A stretch of DNA of 64,000 bases from Streptomyces cavernae (GTDB lineage: Bacteria > Actinomycetota > Actinomycetes > Streptomycetales > Streptomycetaceae), in assembly GCF_004023625.1 (NCBI RefSeq), contig NZ_RPDJ01000028.1:1-64000 (forward strand), in the 5' to 3' direction. The translations under genes and the position numbers were made by a program. This document shows positions 39,874 through 49,135 of the stretch, piece by piece (the stretch's first letter is position 1; each line of letters begins with the position of its first letter). A model generated the notes under the pieces. It made no database searches. It was not told where the DNA came from and worked only from the letters and a program-made list of their open reading frames with translations.

Positions 39874-42543
39874 ATGTGGCGCCCAGACCGCGGCACGCTC
39901 CGCTCGGCCGGTGTCGTCGTCCTGCTCTCCGGCGTGTTCCTTCTGGTCAACAGCCAGGTCGTGTACGCGGCGAGCAGCAGCAGTGAGACCGGTGACCTCC
40001 TCGCGCCGCTGAACATCGACTCCTCCGAGGGTCTGCCGATCAACGGCTACGAGTTGGGCGCGGACGGGGGCTCGATCGTCAGCTTCAAGACGCAGTCCCT
40101 CGCCTTCGCGCTGGCCGGCCTGTTCACGCTCATCCGGCTCCTGGTCGGACTGGCTGGCTGGTCCATCGAGGTCGCTCTGCGGTTTCCGCTGCTGAAGATT
40201 CTCACCGCCCCGGCGCAGAAGGTCGCCGACGCCTACAACAACGTGGTCGTCGACACCCTCGGTATCAAGGGGTTGTTGCTGGCCTGGGGTTTCGTCTTTG
40301 CCGGGTTCATGATTGTGCGCGGCCGGGTCGGCCGCGGTCTGGGCGAGATCTTCCTGACGTTGCTGATCGCGGCGTTCGCTGCCTCCACTTTCGTCCGCCC
40401 TGACTACCTGCTCGCCGAGAACGGGCCGCTGGGGCAGACCCAGCAGGTGGCTGCGGAGGTCGCCCAGGAGAGCGTCAACTCCTACGACTGGGGCGGCAAA
40501 ATCGCCAGCACCGACCCGTGCGCGAAGATGGCCGGCAACGCTGAGCTCAAGTGCCTGGAGATTGAAGAGGAAGCCCCCGTCTCCGCAGCGGACGTGGCCC
40601 GCCCACTCCAGGACTCGATCACCAACGCGCTGATCGTCAAGCCTTACATGCTGCTCGAGTACGGGCGCATCCTCGACCCCGCCAAGAAGTCCGACCGCAA
40701 GGCGTACGCCGTCCATCTGAAATGGGTCGCCGGCGGATACAAGGCCTACAACAGCGACGACGGGGACGGGGACGCCGACTGTTCTTCGGTCGCCGAACCG
40801 GCGCGGAAGTACTGCGAGGAGCAGAACGCGAAGCACAAGAAGGCGAAGGACGCCTGCTCGCTGGTCCACGGCCCGGCCAAGAAGTACTGCGAGCGCGACA
40901 AGGAGGAGTCGGGCAACAGCTGCGACCTCCTCGACGGCCAGGCCAAGAAGGTCTGCGAAGGCGACGGGCTACCTGGGCTGACGCCGGGCGGTGATCTGCT
41001 GGACACCGCCAGCCCGATTGTGTCCGAAGAGGACCAGGAGTTCGCCGCGTTCATGGCGGACATGAAGAAGGCCGGGGACGTCGGGAAGTCGTGCGCTGCC
41101 TACGCCGAGCAACCCACCTGGTGGCGGGTCGGCGGCGCATTCCTGCTGCTGATCGCCGCCCTGTTCATCTGCGGCATGCTCCTGTCCAGCGCGATCGTCC
41201 TGCTCGGAACCCAGGGCGTGTGTGCCGGGGCGGCGGCCGCCGGGGGCGTCACCTTCGTTGCGGGCATGCTGCCCGGTCCGGCCCGCCAGTCGGTGTGGAA
41301 GTGGCTGTCGATCTGGGGCATCGCGATTTTGACCCTGGTCGGCGTGTGCGCGTTCGTCCCGTTCTTCGGGATCGCCGTCGACGCCACCATCACCAACGGG
41401 CCCGACCTGATGGTGGAACGCATCCTGCTGATCGACGTGCTGGCCATCGCCGGCGCGGCCGGGCACCGCCGCCTGCTGACCGGGATCACGTCCTTCGGCC
41501 AGCGCATGGCGATGCGGATGCGCTATGCCAAGGTCGGCGGCACCCACATGCCCGGCGACACCTCGGAGCTCGGCGCCGCGCTTGCCATGAACTCCCCTGC
41601 GGCGATGGGCGGATACGGCGGCGGCCTGCGTGCCTTCACCGGAGGCGGAGGCGGCCGGTTCGGCATGCTCGGCACCCGCCAGCGGCTGATGGGCGCCCTC
41701 ACCTCGCTGGTCGACGGGGCGGGCATGCCCGTCGACACCGGGCGGATGTTCGCCGATGCTACGGCGGAAGCCGGTCGAGGCCTCGCTCCGCTGACCGCGG
41801 CCGCGGCTGTGGGCGGGCTCGGCGCGCGGCTCGGCGCGAAGGGCGCGGGCTGGCTGCTGATCGGCAAGCGGCCGGACAAGGAGCAGCTGGCCAAGTGGCA
41901 AAAGCCCACCGGCGTCGAAGGTGAGGGCGACACCACAAGCAGCGGCGACGGCGACGGCCAGGGCGGCCGGCTCCGGCGCGGTGGCCCGCGGGACCGTTAC
42001 CGCGATGACGAGGGCCAGGTCGTCGACCGTGACACCGGTGAGGTGCTGCACGACCAGAACACCGACCGTTCCCTGTTGTCCACGCGTGCCCACAACCGCC
42101 TGGTGCGCTTCCGCGGCTACCGCATCCTCAACCGCGGCGGCCGGACCGCCTACGGGGCGACCGCGGGTCTGCCGGCGAATGTGCGCCGGGCCCGGCAGGG
42201 CGGCTCGCGCTACACCCAGGACGCCCGCCAGCAGGTTCAGGTGTGGCGCAACACCGTGCGCGAAGACCGCCGTGCCTGGGGCGACGCGGGACGCAGCACT
42301 GCCCAGCGGATCCGCAATCACGGCGACGACGGGGGCGGAACGGGGCCCTTCCGCAGCCGTCGCCTGCCCACCGGCGGCCCGACGGCACGGCCGGGCGGTT
42401 CCGGTTCGCCGGGCTCGGCGCCGACGCCGCGCCCGCCCCGGCGGCGGCTGACGGACGCTCCCTCCGAGGTGCGCCGCCGGATGCGGGACGCCTTCAACCG
42501 GGGGCACGACGACGGCTCCGGTGACGGTGGTGACGGTTCGTGA
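39874..42543 (+). CDS. VirB6/TrbL-like polytopic membrane protein with repeated Cys motif
   Basis: 889 aa. Multiple hydrophobic segments at about residues 10-27, 70-95, 130-160, 415-435 and 480-505 suggest a channel component. An extracytoplasmic loop at about 300-365 holds three repeats of C-x(8-9)-AKKYCE-type sequence (SVAEPARKYCEEQ, SLVHGPAKKYCER, DLLDGQAKKVCEG). The C-terminal 250 residues are Gly/Arg/Asp-rich and probably cytosolic. Position between VirB4-like and the hydrolase fits VirB6. Exact role inferred. Confidence 0.7.
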   Translation: MWRPDRGTLRSAGVVVLLSGVFLLVNSQVVYAASSSSETGDLLAPLNIDSSEGLPINGYELGADGGSIVSFKTQSLAFALAGLFTLIRLLVGLAGWSIEVALRFPLLKILTAPAQKVADAYNNVVVDTLGIKGLLLAWGFVFAGFMIVRGRVGRGLGEIFLTLLIAAFAASTFVRPDYLLAENGPLGQTQQVAAEVAQESVNSYDWGGKIASTDPCAKMAGNAELKCLEIEEEAPVSAADVARPLQDSITNALIVKPYMLLEYGRILDPAKKSDRKAYAVHLKWVAGGYKAYNSDDGDGDADCSSVAEPARKYCEEQNAKHKKAKDACSLVHGPAKKYCERDKEESGNSCDLLDGQAKKVCEGDGLPGLTPGGDLLDTASPIVSEEDQEFAAFMADMKKAGDVGKSCAAYAEQPTWWRVGGAFLLLIAALFICGMLLSSAIVLLGTQGVCAGAAAAGGVTFVAGMLPGPARQSVWKWLSIWGIAILTLVGVCAFVPFFGIAVDATITNGPDLMVERILLIDVLAIAGAAGHRRLLTGITSFGQRMAMRMRYAKVGGTHMPGDTSELGAALAMNSPAAMGGYGGGLRAFTGGGGGRFGMLGTRQRLMGALTSLVDGAGMPVDTGRMFADATAEAGRGLAPLTAAAAVGGLGARLGAKGAGWLLIGKRPDKEQLAKWQKPTGVEGEGDTTSSGDGDGQGGRLRRGGPRDRYRDDEGQVVDRDTGEVLHDQNTDRSLLSTRAHNRLVRFRGYRILNRGGRTAYGATAGLPANVRRARQGGSRYTQDARQQVQVWRNTVREDRRAWGDAGRSTAQRIRNHGDDGGGTGPFRSRRLPTGGPTARPGGSGSPGSAPTPRPPRRRLTDAPSEVRRRMRDAFNRGHDDGSGDGGDGS

Positions 42544-43697
42544 GCAGGCGTCGCGGGCGGAAGGCCAGGTGGGCCTTCATGGTGCTGATGCTGCTGTTCG
42601 CCGCCGTGTGCTGCGCCGCGCCGGTGGGAAACGCGATCAGCGCGTACGTCGCGCTGAAGACGGGTGTCTCCGGCAGCGACGACGGCGGGATCGCCGAAGG
42701 CGGTTCGGCGGCGGACATCCCGCCGCGCATGCTCACCGCCTACAAGAAGGCGGTCCAGCAGGTCGGCAAGCACGTGCCCAAGTGCCGGGGCATGCGCTGG
42801 CCGATCCTCGCCGGGATCGCCAAGGTGGAGTCCAACCACGCCACTGGGCGCAACGTCGCCGACAACGGGGACATCCGCCCGAGGATCTACGGGGTGCTCC
42901 TCAACGGGTCCGGCGCCGGCGGCAACACGACCGCGTTCCCGGACACCGACGGCGGCAAGTGGGACGGCACCTCTCAAGGTGAGCGGGCGGTGGGCCCCTT
43001 CCAGTTCCTGCCCTCCACCTGGGAAGGCGTCGGTGAGGATGCCAACGGTGACAAGAGGGCGGACCCGCACAACGCGGACGATGCCGCGCTCGGCGCCGCG
43101 ATCTACCTGTGCGGCAAGGGGCGTGACCTTGCCCAGCGTGGCCAGCTCAAGGCGGCGATCCTGCAGTACAACCAGTCGGGCGAGTACGTCTCGAACGTGC
43201 TGGGCTGGATCGACCAGTACACGGCGGCCGCCAAGGACCCGGATCTGAAGAGCGTGTCCGTGAAGGTCCGCACCGTGCTTGATGCGGCGCTGTCGCAACG
43301 GGGGGTGCCCTACTCGTGGGGCGGCGGCAACGCGAACGGCAAGTCGACCGGGATCTGCTGTTCACCGAAGGGGTTCAGCGGCGAGACCATCAAAGGCTTC
43401 GACTGCTCCGGGCTGACGCAGTACGCGTTCGCCCGGGCCGGGATCCGTCTGCCGCGCCTTGCGGCCGACCAGGCCAGTGTCGGAACGCGGATCCCCGCCG
43501 CCCTGGGCACGTTCGCGCTCAAGCCGGGGGACTTGGTCTTCTTCGCGTACGTCCCCGGCCGCGATTCCAGCATCTATCACGTCGGCATCTACGTCGGCAG
43601 CGGCCAGATGATCAACGCCGCCCGCCCGAACACGGTGGTCCGGCTGGACGCGGTCGACGCAATGTCTGGGTACGCGGGAGGGGCCCGCCTGCTATGA
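42540..43697 (+). CDS. Lytic transglycosylase plus NlpC/P60 hydrolase
   Basis: 385 aa. N-terminal membrane anchor (AFMVLMLLFAAVCCAAPVG). The first enzymatic domain is a lytic transglycosylase with the catalytic Glu in AKVESNH (about residue 97) and GPFQFLPSTWE. The second, NlpC/P60, has Cys in FDCSGL (about residue 289) and His in IYHVGIYVG. It opens the peptidoglycan for the transfer apparatus. GTG overlaps the upstream stop; a Cys pair (ICCSP) sits near the active Cys. Confidence 0.88.
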   Translation: MSRRRGRKARWAFMVLMLLFAAVCCAAPVGNAISAYVALKTGVSGSDDGGIAEGGSAADIPPRMLTAYKKAVQQVGKHVPKCRGMRWPILAGIAKVESNHATGRNVADNGDIRPRIYGVLLNGSGAGGNTTAFPDTDGGKWDGTSQGERAVGPFQFLPSTWEGVGEDANGDKRADPHNADDAALGAAIYLCGKGRDLAQRGQLKAAILQYNQSGEYVSNVLGWIDQYTAAAKDPDLKSVSVKVRTVLDAALSQRGVPYSWGGGNANGKSTGICCSPKGFSGETIKGFDCSGLTQYAFARAGIRLPRLAADQASVGTRIPAALGTFALKPGDLVFFAYVPGRDSSIYHVGIYVGSGQMINAARPNTVVRLDAVDAMSGYAGGARLL

Positions 43698-44323
43698 CCG
43701 CCACCCCGCGATCCCCACGCCTGCTCCTGATCACCACCGTCATCCTGGTCGTCGCCGGGGGCGTGCTCCTGGCCGTGCCGCACGGCCAGGGCGCGAAGGT
43801 CTCGGAAAAGCCGCCCAGCGCGACCGCACCGACCGCTCCCCCGCCCCTCGCGTCGGCCGCCCCCCGTGAGCCGGCGGACGGAACGCGCTCCACCGCCACA
43901 GCGCCCTCCACGCGCGCCTCCGCGCTGCCGCCGCACGGCGAAGGGACGGCTGGCGACCCTGCCATCCAGCAGGTCCTGGAGAAGTCCTGGCCCGCCGACC
44001 TTCCCGCCGACGACGAGCGCCAGTTGCTCACCGACGGCCGGGCCCTGCTGCGTGCGGACGCCACCGGGATCGGCCGCTCCAAGTGGCCCCGTGTCTTCGG
44101 CGACTCCGGGCAGGCGGTCGCTCCGGCCTTCGCCTCCGCCCGTTTCCGTGTCCAGGCCGCGATCGCCCGCCGCGACGGCAACCCCACGAAGGCGGTCGTG
44201 CACCTGGTGTGGGCGGGCACCGACCGCGGCGGCACCTACACGGACGGCCGCATCACCGATCTGTTCTTCACCCGCACCATCAAGAAGGGAAAGCCGACGT
44301 GGACTCCGCAGCCTCGTATCTGA
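43694..44323 (+). CDS. Membrane-anchored transfer protein (209 aa)
   Basis: One N-terminal membrane segment (LLLITTVILVVAGGVLLAV), a Pro/Ala-rich linker, and an extracytoplasmic domain (about residues 90-205, containing RFRVQAAIARRDGNPTKAVVHLVWAG). This layout resembles a second TcpC/VirB8-type or VirB10-like scaffold. ATG 43694 overlaps the NlpC/P60 stop, so they are co-expressed. Confidence 0.65.
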   Translation: MTATPRSPRLLLITTVILVVAGGVLLAVPHGQGAKVSEKPPSATAPTAPPPLASAAPREPADGTRSTATAPSTRASALPPHGEGTAGDPAIQQVLEKSWPADLPADDERQLLTDGRALLRADATGIGRSKWPRVFGDSGQAVAPAFASARFRVQAAIARRDGNPTKAVVHLVWAGTDRGGTYTDGRITDLFFTRTIKKGKPTWTPQPRI

Positions 44324-46929
44324 CGGGTCAGGCCTCTGAGGGGACCTACGGTCAGGTACTCGGACTGATCACCGGGCTCGTCGAAGCCGTCGACTGGCTT
44401 TACGACCACTGGTACCTGCTCGCCCTCACCGTCGCTATCCCCTGGGGCGTGGGCGAGTTGGTGGTGCGTCACCTCGCGGAGCGGGCCTATGCCGAGCGGA
44501 TGGCCCTGGAGCTCACACCCGCCCGGCACTTCGACCCGGGCTTCGAGGAGATCTTCCGCCGCGGTGTGCAGCTGTCGCGGGCCTCGACGAGCATGCCGTG
44601 GTGGGCGCCGCGCCGGTCGAAGACCGTGCAGATCAGGCTGCGCGCGGACGGCACCAAGCCGCTGCGCTACCGCGTCGAGGGCCCCGCGGGTGGCGAACGG
44701 CTGCTGTCGATCAGTCCCTTCGGGCCGAACGTCACCGTCGAGCGGGCTCGTCCGATCGTGGACAAGCCACGCGACCACGTGGTGCGGGCGGAGTTCATTT
44801 TGCGCGGCAAGCTCACCTCTCCGCTGCGGGAGGTGCCCCTGGAGCCCGACCCGCTGCAGCCCCTCGTAGACGCCGTGTCCGACCTGCGCGCCGAACTGGG
44901 CGACCTCGCCGAGATCCGCCTCGACATCCAGCGTGCCCCCAAGTGGGCACTGCGCGCTCGGCGTCTGCAGCTCATGAGTGACGCCCGCCGCCAGGAGCGC
45001 CGGGAGACCCAGCGTGCGTCACGCTGGGTGCGCCAGGACGCCACCGGGATCGAAGACTCGCTCGCCTGGAACCTGCAATCGCTGATCACCGGCAAGGACG
45101 CGTCAGCCGGGAGGCGCCTGGTGATGCCCCCGGTGCCGCGCCGGGTGGACCCGGCCGAGGCACTCGGCAAGCTCGCCGACGACGACCACCTCGTACGAGT
45201 GCAGCTGCTCGTGATGTGCGCGTCCAACATCGAAGGCCGCGCCGAGGCCCGCCTTGCCCAACTCCAGGCCGGCTTCGATGTGTTCGGCGGCCGGTCGCGG
45301 TGGGCGATGCGCGGCTGGCGGCTGGGACCCTGGCGGCTCGGCGCCGATCACTGGCCCACCCGGCGCAGCTGGGAGCGCCGCTGGCAGCTGGGGCAGTGCC
45401 AGCCGCCCCGCGCGAACTGGGTGCGCTTGGAGGAATTGACCGGATTGCTCAAGCCGCCGACCGTCCACTGCCGGCTTCCGCTGCTCGCCGGTGATCTCCC
45501 GTCCTTCGAGTTCGGCAATCCTGACCTGCTGCTGCAGGGCATCCACCGGGGACCCGACGGCCGGAAGCGTCTGGTCGCCACGTACACGGCCGAGACGCTG
45601 TTCGAGTGCGGGGTGGGCAAAGCCGGTGGCGGGAAGACGGAACGAGCTCTGGCACAGGCGATCGCAGTGGCGCACGCCGGCGGAGGGCTGATGTTCATCG
45701 ACCCGCACCGCGACTCCTGGCCCCGTGCCGCGACGTTCCTCGCCCACGACCACCTGATGCAGAGGATCGCGCTGATCGACCTCAACGCGGCGGGGCCCTC
45801 GCCGATGTTGAGCTCGTGGAATCCGATCGCCATGCACCATGGGCAGGCCCCGCACGACGTCGTCGAGGCCGTCACCGACGCCTTCGCGTCCGTCCTCGGC
45901 TGGGACGATGCCGCCGCTCCCCGGGCGCTGACCATCCTCACGTCGTGCCTGGCGGTGCTGGTCGCCGTCAACCAGGCCGCCTGCCAGGCCGGGCGCCGCG
46001 AAGACCAGGCCACCCTCTTCCACATACGGTCGCTGATCTCCGACCCGGGCTTTAGGGGGGCGGCGCTGGCCGCCGTGGCAGACCTGCTGGACGAGGAGAC
46101 GCGGGCATGGTGGCGGACAGTGTTTCCGACGTTCCCGCCGGACGCGTTCGGCGTGGTCCTCAACCCCCTCGCCCGGCTGGCCGCCAACCCGGTCACCCGT
46201 GCCTTTCTCGGCCAGCCCGTCGGGGTCTACAACAGTCGGGCCGCCATGGACAACGGGATGATCGTGTGGGTGTGCCCGGCCGGGAACGGGCCCACCGACC
46301 GCCTGTTGACCGCGCTCATCGCACGGGACCTGTTGCGGGCGGTGCGCTCGCGCCGGGACACGCCCGAGGAGCAACGGCGGCTGTTCCGGCTGTACTTCGA
46401 CGAGCTGATCACCCTGACCGGTGCGGCCCCGGAGACCATCGCGTCGATGTTTGAGGACTTCCGCAAGTTCAGGGTCACGGTGCACGGGATGACCCAGTTG
46501 CTGGGCCGTCTGCCGGCTCCGGTACGGATGTCGTTGACGCAGAACGCGTCCACGCTGGCGTCCACGGCGGGATCCAAGACCGCGATCGCTCCGATCACCG
46601 CGGAGTGGGGGGACAAGCCGAGCGCGGACGAGGTGGCCGTGCTCGACCGGTTCGACCACTACATCTCGTTCACCGTCGAGGGCCGCCGCGTCGGACCCGT
46701 CCGGATCACCGGTCCGCACCTGGACGAGGTGTTCGCCGACTACGCCCGTCCCCGCAAGGTCGGCGCCCTGGAGCGCGCCGCCCGGATGACGGCCGAGGCG
46801 GCACCGCTCGATGAGCTCACCGCCACTGCTGCCGCCCAGCAGGGACGGGTCAAGGACTTCCTTGCCCAGCGCGCTCCCGCCGCGACGGCGGACGTACGCC
46901 TGAGCAAGCATGCGGAGGGATACCAGTGA
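44299..46929 (+). CDS. VirD4/TcpA-like coupling ATPase
   Basis: 876 aa. GTG 44299 overlaps the upstream gene. N-terminal membrane helix (WYLLALTVAIPWGVGELVV, about residues 34-52), Walker A GVGKAGGGKTER (about residues 436-447), MFIDPHRDSW, and Walker B RLYFDELI (about residue 697). The P-loop is unusual in GKAGGGKT but keeps GKT. Coupling ATPases bring DNA to the channel. No relaxase gene is nearby to show what is delivered. Confidence 0.8.
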   Translation: MDSAASYLTGQASEGTYGQVLGLITGLVEAVDWLYDHWYLLALTVAIPWGVGELVVRHLAERAYAERMALELTPARHFDPGFEEIFRRGVQLSRASTSMPWWAPRRSKTVQIRLRADGTKPLRYRVEGPAGGERLLSISPFGPNVTVERARPIVDKPRDHVVRAEFILRGKLTSPLREVPLEPDPLQPLVDAVSDLRAELGDLAEIRLDIQRAPKWALRARRLQLMSDARRQERRETQRASRWVRQDATGIEDSLAWNLQSLITGKDASAGRRLVMPPVPRRVDPAEALGKLADDDHLVRVQLLVMCASNIEGRAEARLAQLQAGFDVFGGRSRWAMRGWRLGPWRLGADHWPTRRSWERRWQLGQCQPPRANWVRLEELTGLLKPPTVHCRLPLLAGDLPSFEFGNPDLLLQGIHRGPDGRKRLVATYTAETLFECGVGKAGGGKTERALAQAIAVAHAGGGLMFIDPHRDSWPRAATFLAHDHLMQRIALIDLNAAGPSPMLSSWNPIAMHHGQAPHDVVEAVTDAFASVLGWDDAAAPRALTILTSCLAVLVAVNQAACQAGRREDQATLFHIRSLISDPGFRGAALAAVADLLDEETRAWWRTVFPTFPPDAFGVVLNPLARLAANPVTRAFLGQPVGVYNSRAAMDNGMIVWVCPAGNGPTDRLLTALIARDLLRAVRSRRDTPEEQRRLFRLYFDELITLTGAAPETIASMFEDFRKFRVTVHGMTQLLGRLPAPVRMSLTQNASTLASTAGSKTAIAPITAEWGDKPSADEVAVLDRFDHYISFTVEGRRVGPVRITGPHLDEVFADYARPRKVGALERAARMTAEAAPLDELTATAAAQQGRVKDFLAQRAPAATADVRLSKHAEGYQ

Positions 46930-46964
46930 CCGCAGTCGTTTACGGGTCCGCGTCGTGCTCCCGG

Positions 46965-48227
46965 TCAGATGCCCATTCTTCGCATGGGGGCGTAGCGGAG
47001 CTGGAGTCGCTTGATGTTCTTCTGGGGGCCGAAGGACACCCGGGCGACGGCGTGGAGCCCTTCGCCCTCGACTTCAATCACGGTGCCGATGCCGAAGCGG
47101 TCGTGGTCGACGACGTCGCCGGCTGCCACTGCGTCGACGCGCGGCCCGGGCGCGCGGCCGCGTTGCGCCTGGTGCTCAGCCTGGTACTCCATGACGGCCT
47201 GGGTGCCTGTCGCGAAGGCGGGGCCGGGCTGTTCGGGCACGGTGGCCTTGACCGACCACCAGCCGCCGTCGGGCGCAGGCGAGTTGTCGTGCGGGGGTTG
47301 CTCCGGGGGCAGGGGCATGGTGTAGCGCATGGTCGGGTTGGGTTGCTCCCACCACGCGGGGGTCGCGGGTGCGGGTGCGGGTGCGGGCTCGGGTCCTCGA
47401 GGCCGTCCGCCGTCGATGGGGGCGGGCGGGTTGGTCAGCAGAGCCAGCAGGGCCGCGGCGGTCGGGCGCCGTATGGACTCCTTGTGCAGGCAGGCCGTGA
47501 GGGCGGGCCGCAGGGTGTCCGGGATCGCGGTGAGGTCTGGCTCGTGGTGCACCACCCGGTGCAGCAGCGCGGGTACGGTGCCGTGTCCGAACGGGCCGGT
47601 GCCGGTGGCGGCGTAGTAGAGCACGGCGCCGAGGGAGAAGACGTCGCTGGCCGGGCCGGTCCTCGCGCCGTTGGCCTGTTCGGGCGACATGTAGGCGGGG
47701 GTGCCGAGGATGCCGCCGACGGTGGTGAGGGTGGCGGCGGTGTCCGCGCGGGCGATCCCGAAGTCGATGATGCGGGGCCCGTCTTCGGTGATCAGGATGT
47801 TCGCCGGTTTGAGGTCGCGGTGGGTGAGGCCTGCGTCGTGGACGGCTGCCAGCGCTTCGGCCAGGCCGGCCGCGAGCACCAGCAGGTCCGTGGCAGGCAG
47901 TGGTCCGTGGCGTCGGACGTGCTCGCCGAGGTCGGGGGCGTCGAGGTACGCGGTGGCGACCCACGGGGTGGCGGCGTCCGGGTCGGCGTCGACGACGGGC
48001 GCGGTCCAGAAGCCGCTGATGCGGCGGGCAGCGTCGATCTCGCGGCGGAAGCGTTCCCGTACGCCGGGATCGGCGGCCTGGTCGGCATGAACCGTTTTGA
48101 CCGCGACCTGGCGGCCACCGGGCGACTGGGCGAGGTAGACGGTGCCCATGCCGCCGGCGCCGAGGCGTTCCAGGACGAGGAACGGCCCGAACCGTTCGGG
48201 GTCTCCCGTGCTCACTGCCGGATTCAC
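46965..48227 (-). CDS. PknB-type Ser/Thr kinase fused to a PcrA/UvrD-type Tudor domain
   Basis: 420 aa. Kinase motifs: RLGAGGMGTVY (about residue 21), VAVKTVHADQ, HRDLKPANIL (about residue 138), DFGIAR (about residue 157), TPAYMSPEQ. After a Pro-rich linker (about 275-360), residues about 372-418 read VVDHDRFGIGTVIEVEGEG..VSFGPQKNIKRLQL, the C-terminal Tudor fold of PcrA/UvrD helicases that binds RNA polymerase. There is no transmembrane sensor, so it is cytosolic. It might target transcription or the neighbouring pilus or transfer genes. Confidence 0.78.
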   Translation of the reverse strand: MNPAVSTGDPERFGPFLVLERLGAGGMGTVYLAQSPGGRQVAVKTVHADQAADPGVRERFRREIDAARRISGFWTAPVVDADPDAATPWVATAYLDAPDLGEHVRRHGPLPATDLLVLAAGLAEALAAVHDAGLTHRDLKPANILITEDGPRIIDFGIARADTAATLTTVGGILGTPAYMSPEQANGARTGPASDVFSLGAVLYYAATGTGPFGHGTVPALLHRVVHHEPDLTAIPDTLRPALTACLHKESIRRPTAAALLALLTNPPAPIDGGRPRGPEPAPAPAPATPAWWEQPNPTMRYTMPLPPEQPPHDNSPAPDGGWWSVKATVPEQPGPAFATGTQAVMEYQAEHQAQRGRAPGPRVDAVAAGDVVDHDRFGIGTVIEVEGEGLHAVARVSFGPQKNIKRLQLRYAPMRRMGI

Positions 48228-48535
48228 TCCTTGTGGCGTGTGTCGGTGGCCGGGTATGGCGGCCTTTTCAACGTACCTGCCGGAGTGGGGTTATTAGCAC
48301 ACGTAACGAGCGAAGGGATAGAGCGATAAATCGACATCCGCTTTCGGAAGTGACCGGATACGTCCCGAGTTGTACGTGTGAACTCAAATATCGTACTGGG
48401 AAGTTGACTGGCATATGCGTAATCTTGCGGCTACGCAAACGCATAACCGCAGCTTGGATCAGGCCGCGGCTGTGGACTGCCGCACGCGGCATCTGGGGCA
48501 GCGGTCTGCCACACCGCGTCGTACGGGGAGACCAC
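48228..48535. promoter_or_regulatory. Divergent promoter region, AT-rich with nested palindrome
   Basis: About 308 bp without a gene between the kinase and the lipoprotein. It is lower in GC than its surroundings. TTGACT lies near 48404. A nested inverted repeat (ATGCGT 48415-48420 with ACGCAT 48439-48444, enclosing TTGCG-GCTA-CGCAA at 48425-48438) lies just downstream. It is probably an operator and promoter for one or both genes. Confidence 0.5.
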
Positions 48536-49135
48536 GTGACACGAGCACTACGCCGCCCGGCGGGGCTCACCGCTGTTCGCATCAGGAAGCACGCAACCGC
48601 CGTGCTCCTCGCGGGAAGCCTGGTGGCGCTGGCCGGTTGCAGCGACAACGGCTCGGAGGCGTCGCCCTCCGACCCCAGCAAGAGCCCCAGCGCGAGACCG
48701 TCCGCCTCCCCCAGTTCCACGGTTGATCCGGAGCAGGCCGCGGTCCTCGCCGCCTACACCCAGTCCTGGCAAGCCCAGACGGAGGCCTATGCCAAGGCGT
48801 CCTCCGCAGGCACCGACTTGCGGAAGACCACCACTCTGCGGGCCCTGGGGCTCGTCGAGCAGGACCTGGAGACCATGCGGAAGGCCGGACAGGTGACGAC
48901 CGGAAAGCCGGTGATCCATCCCAGGGATCCCAAGGTGACCGACGGCGAGATTCCCAAGGCCACCCTCACGGACTGCGTCGACACCACGAACTGGATTCTG
49001 ATCGACAAGGCCACGAAGAAGCCGGTCCCGTTGCCGTCAACGCGGCTCATCAAGTACGTCAGCACCGCAAAGCTCGAGAAGTGGGGGACGAAGTGGATGG
49101 TCACCGAGTTGACCGCTCAAAAGCAGACCTGCTGA
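48536..49135 (+). CDS. Lipoprotein (199 aa)
   Basis: GTG 48536 after GGGGAGACCAC. A signal peptide ends in a lipobox SLVALAGCSDN (lipid-carrying Cys near residue 34). A Ser/Pro-rich linker and a mixed soluble domain follow, with two more Cys (residue about 155 and the last residue), perhaps a disulfide. Role unknown. Overlap with the next gene suggests coupling to the Tad cluster. Confidence 0.75.
   Translation: MTRALRRPAGLTAVRIRKHATAVLLAGSLVALAGCSDNGSEASPSDPSKSPSARPSASPSSTVDPEQAAVLAAYTQSWQAQTEAYAKASSAGTDLRKTTTLRALGLVEQDLETMRKAGQVTTGKPVIHPRDPKVTDGEIPKATLTDCVDTTNWILIDKATKKPVPLPSTRLIKYVSTAKLEKWGTKWMVTELTAQKQTC

Noticed and set aside
46926..48329. 467-aa open frame on the plus strand over the kinase
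   Set aside because: The opposite strand has complete kinase and Tudor motifs; the plus frame is Gly/Arg-rich and has no domain.
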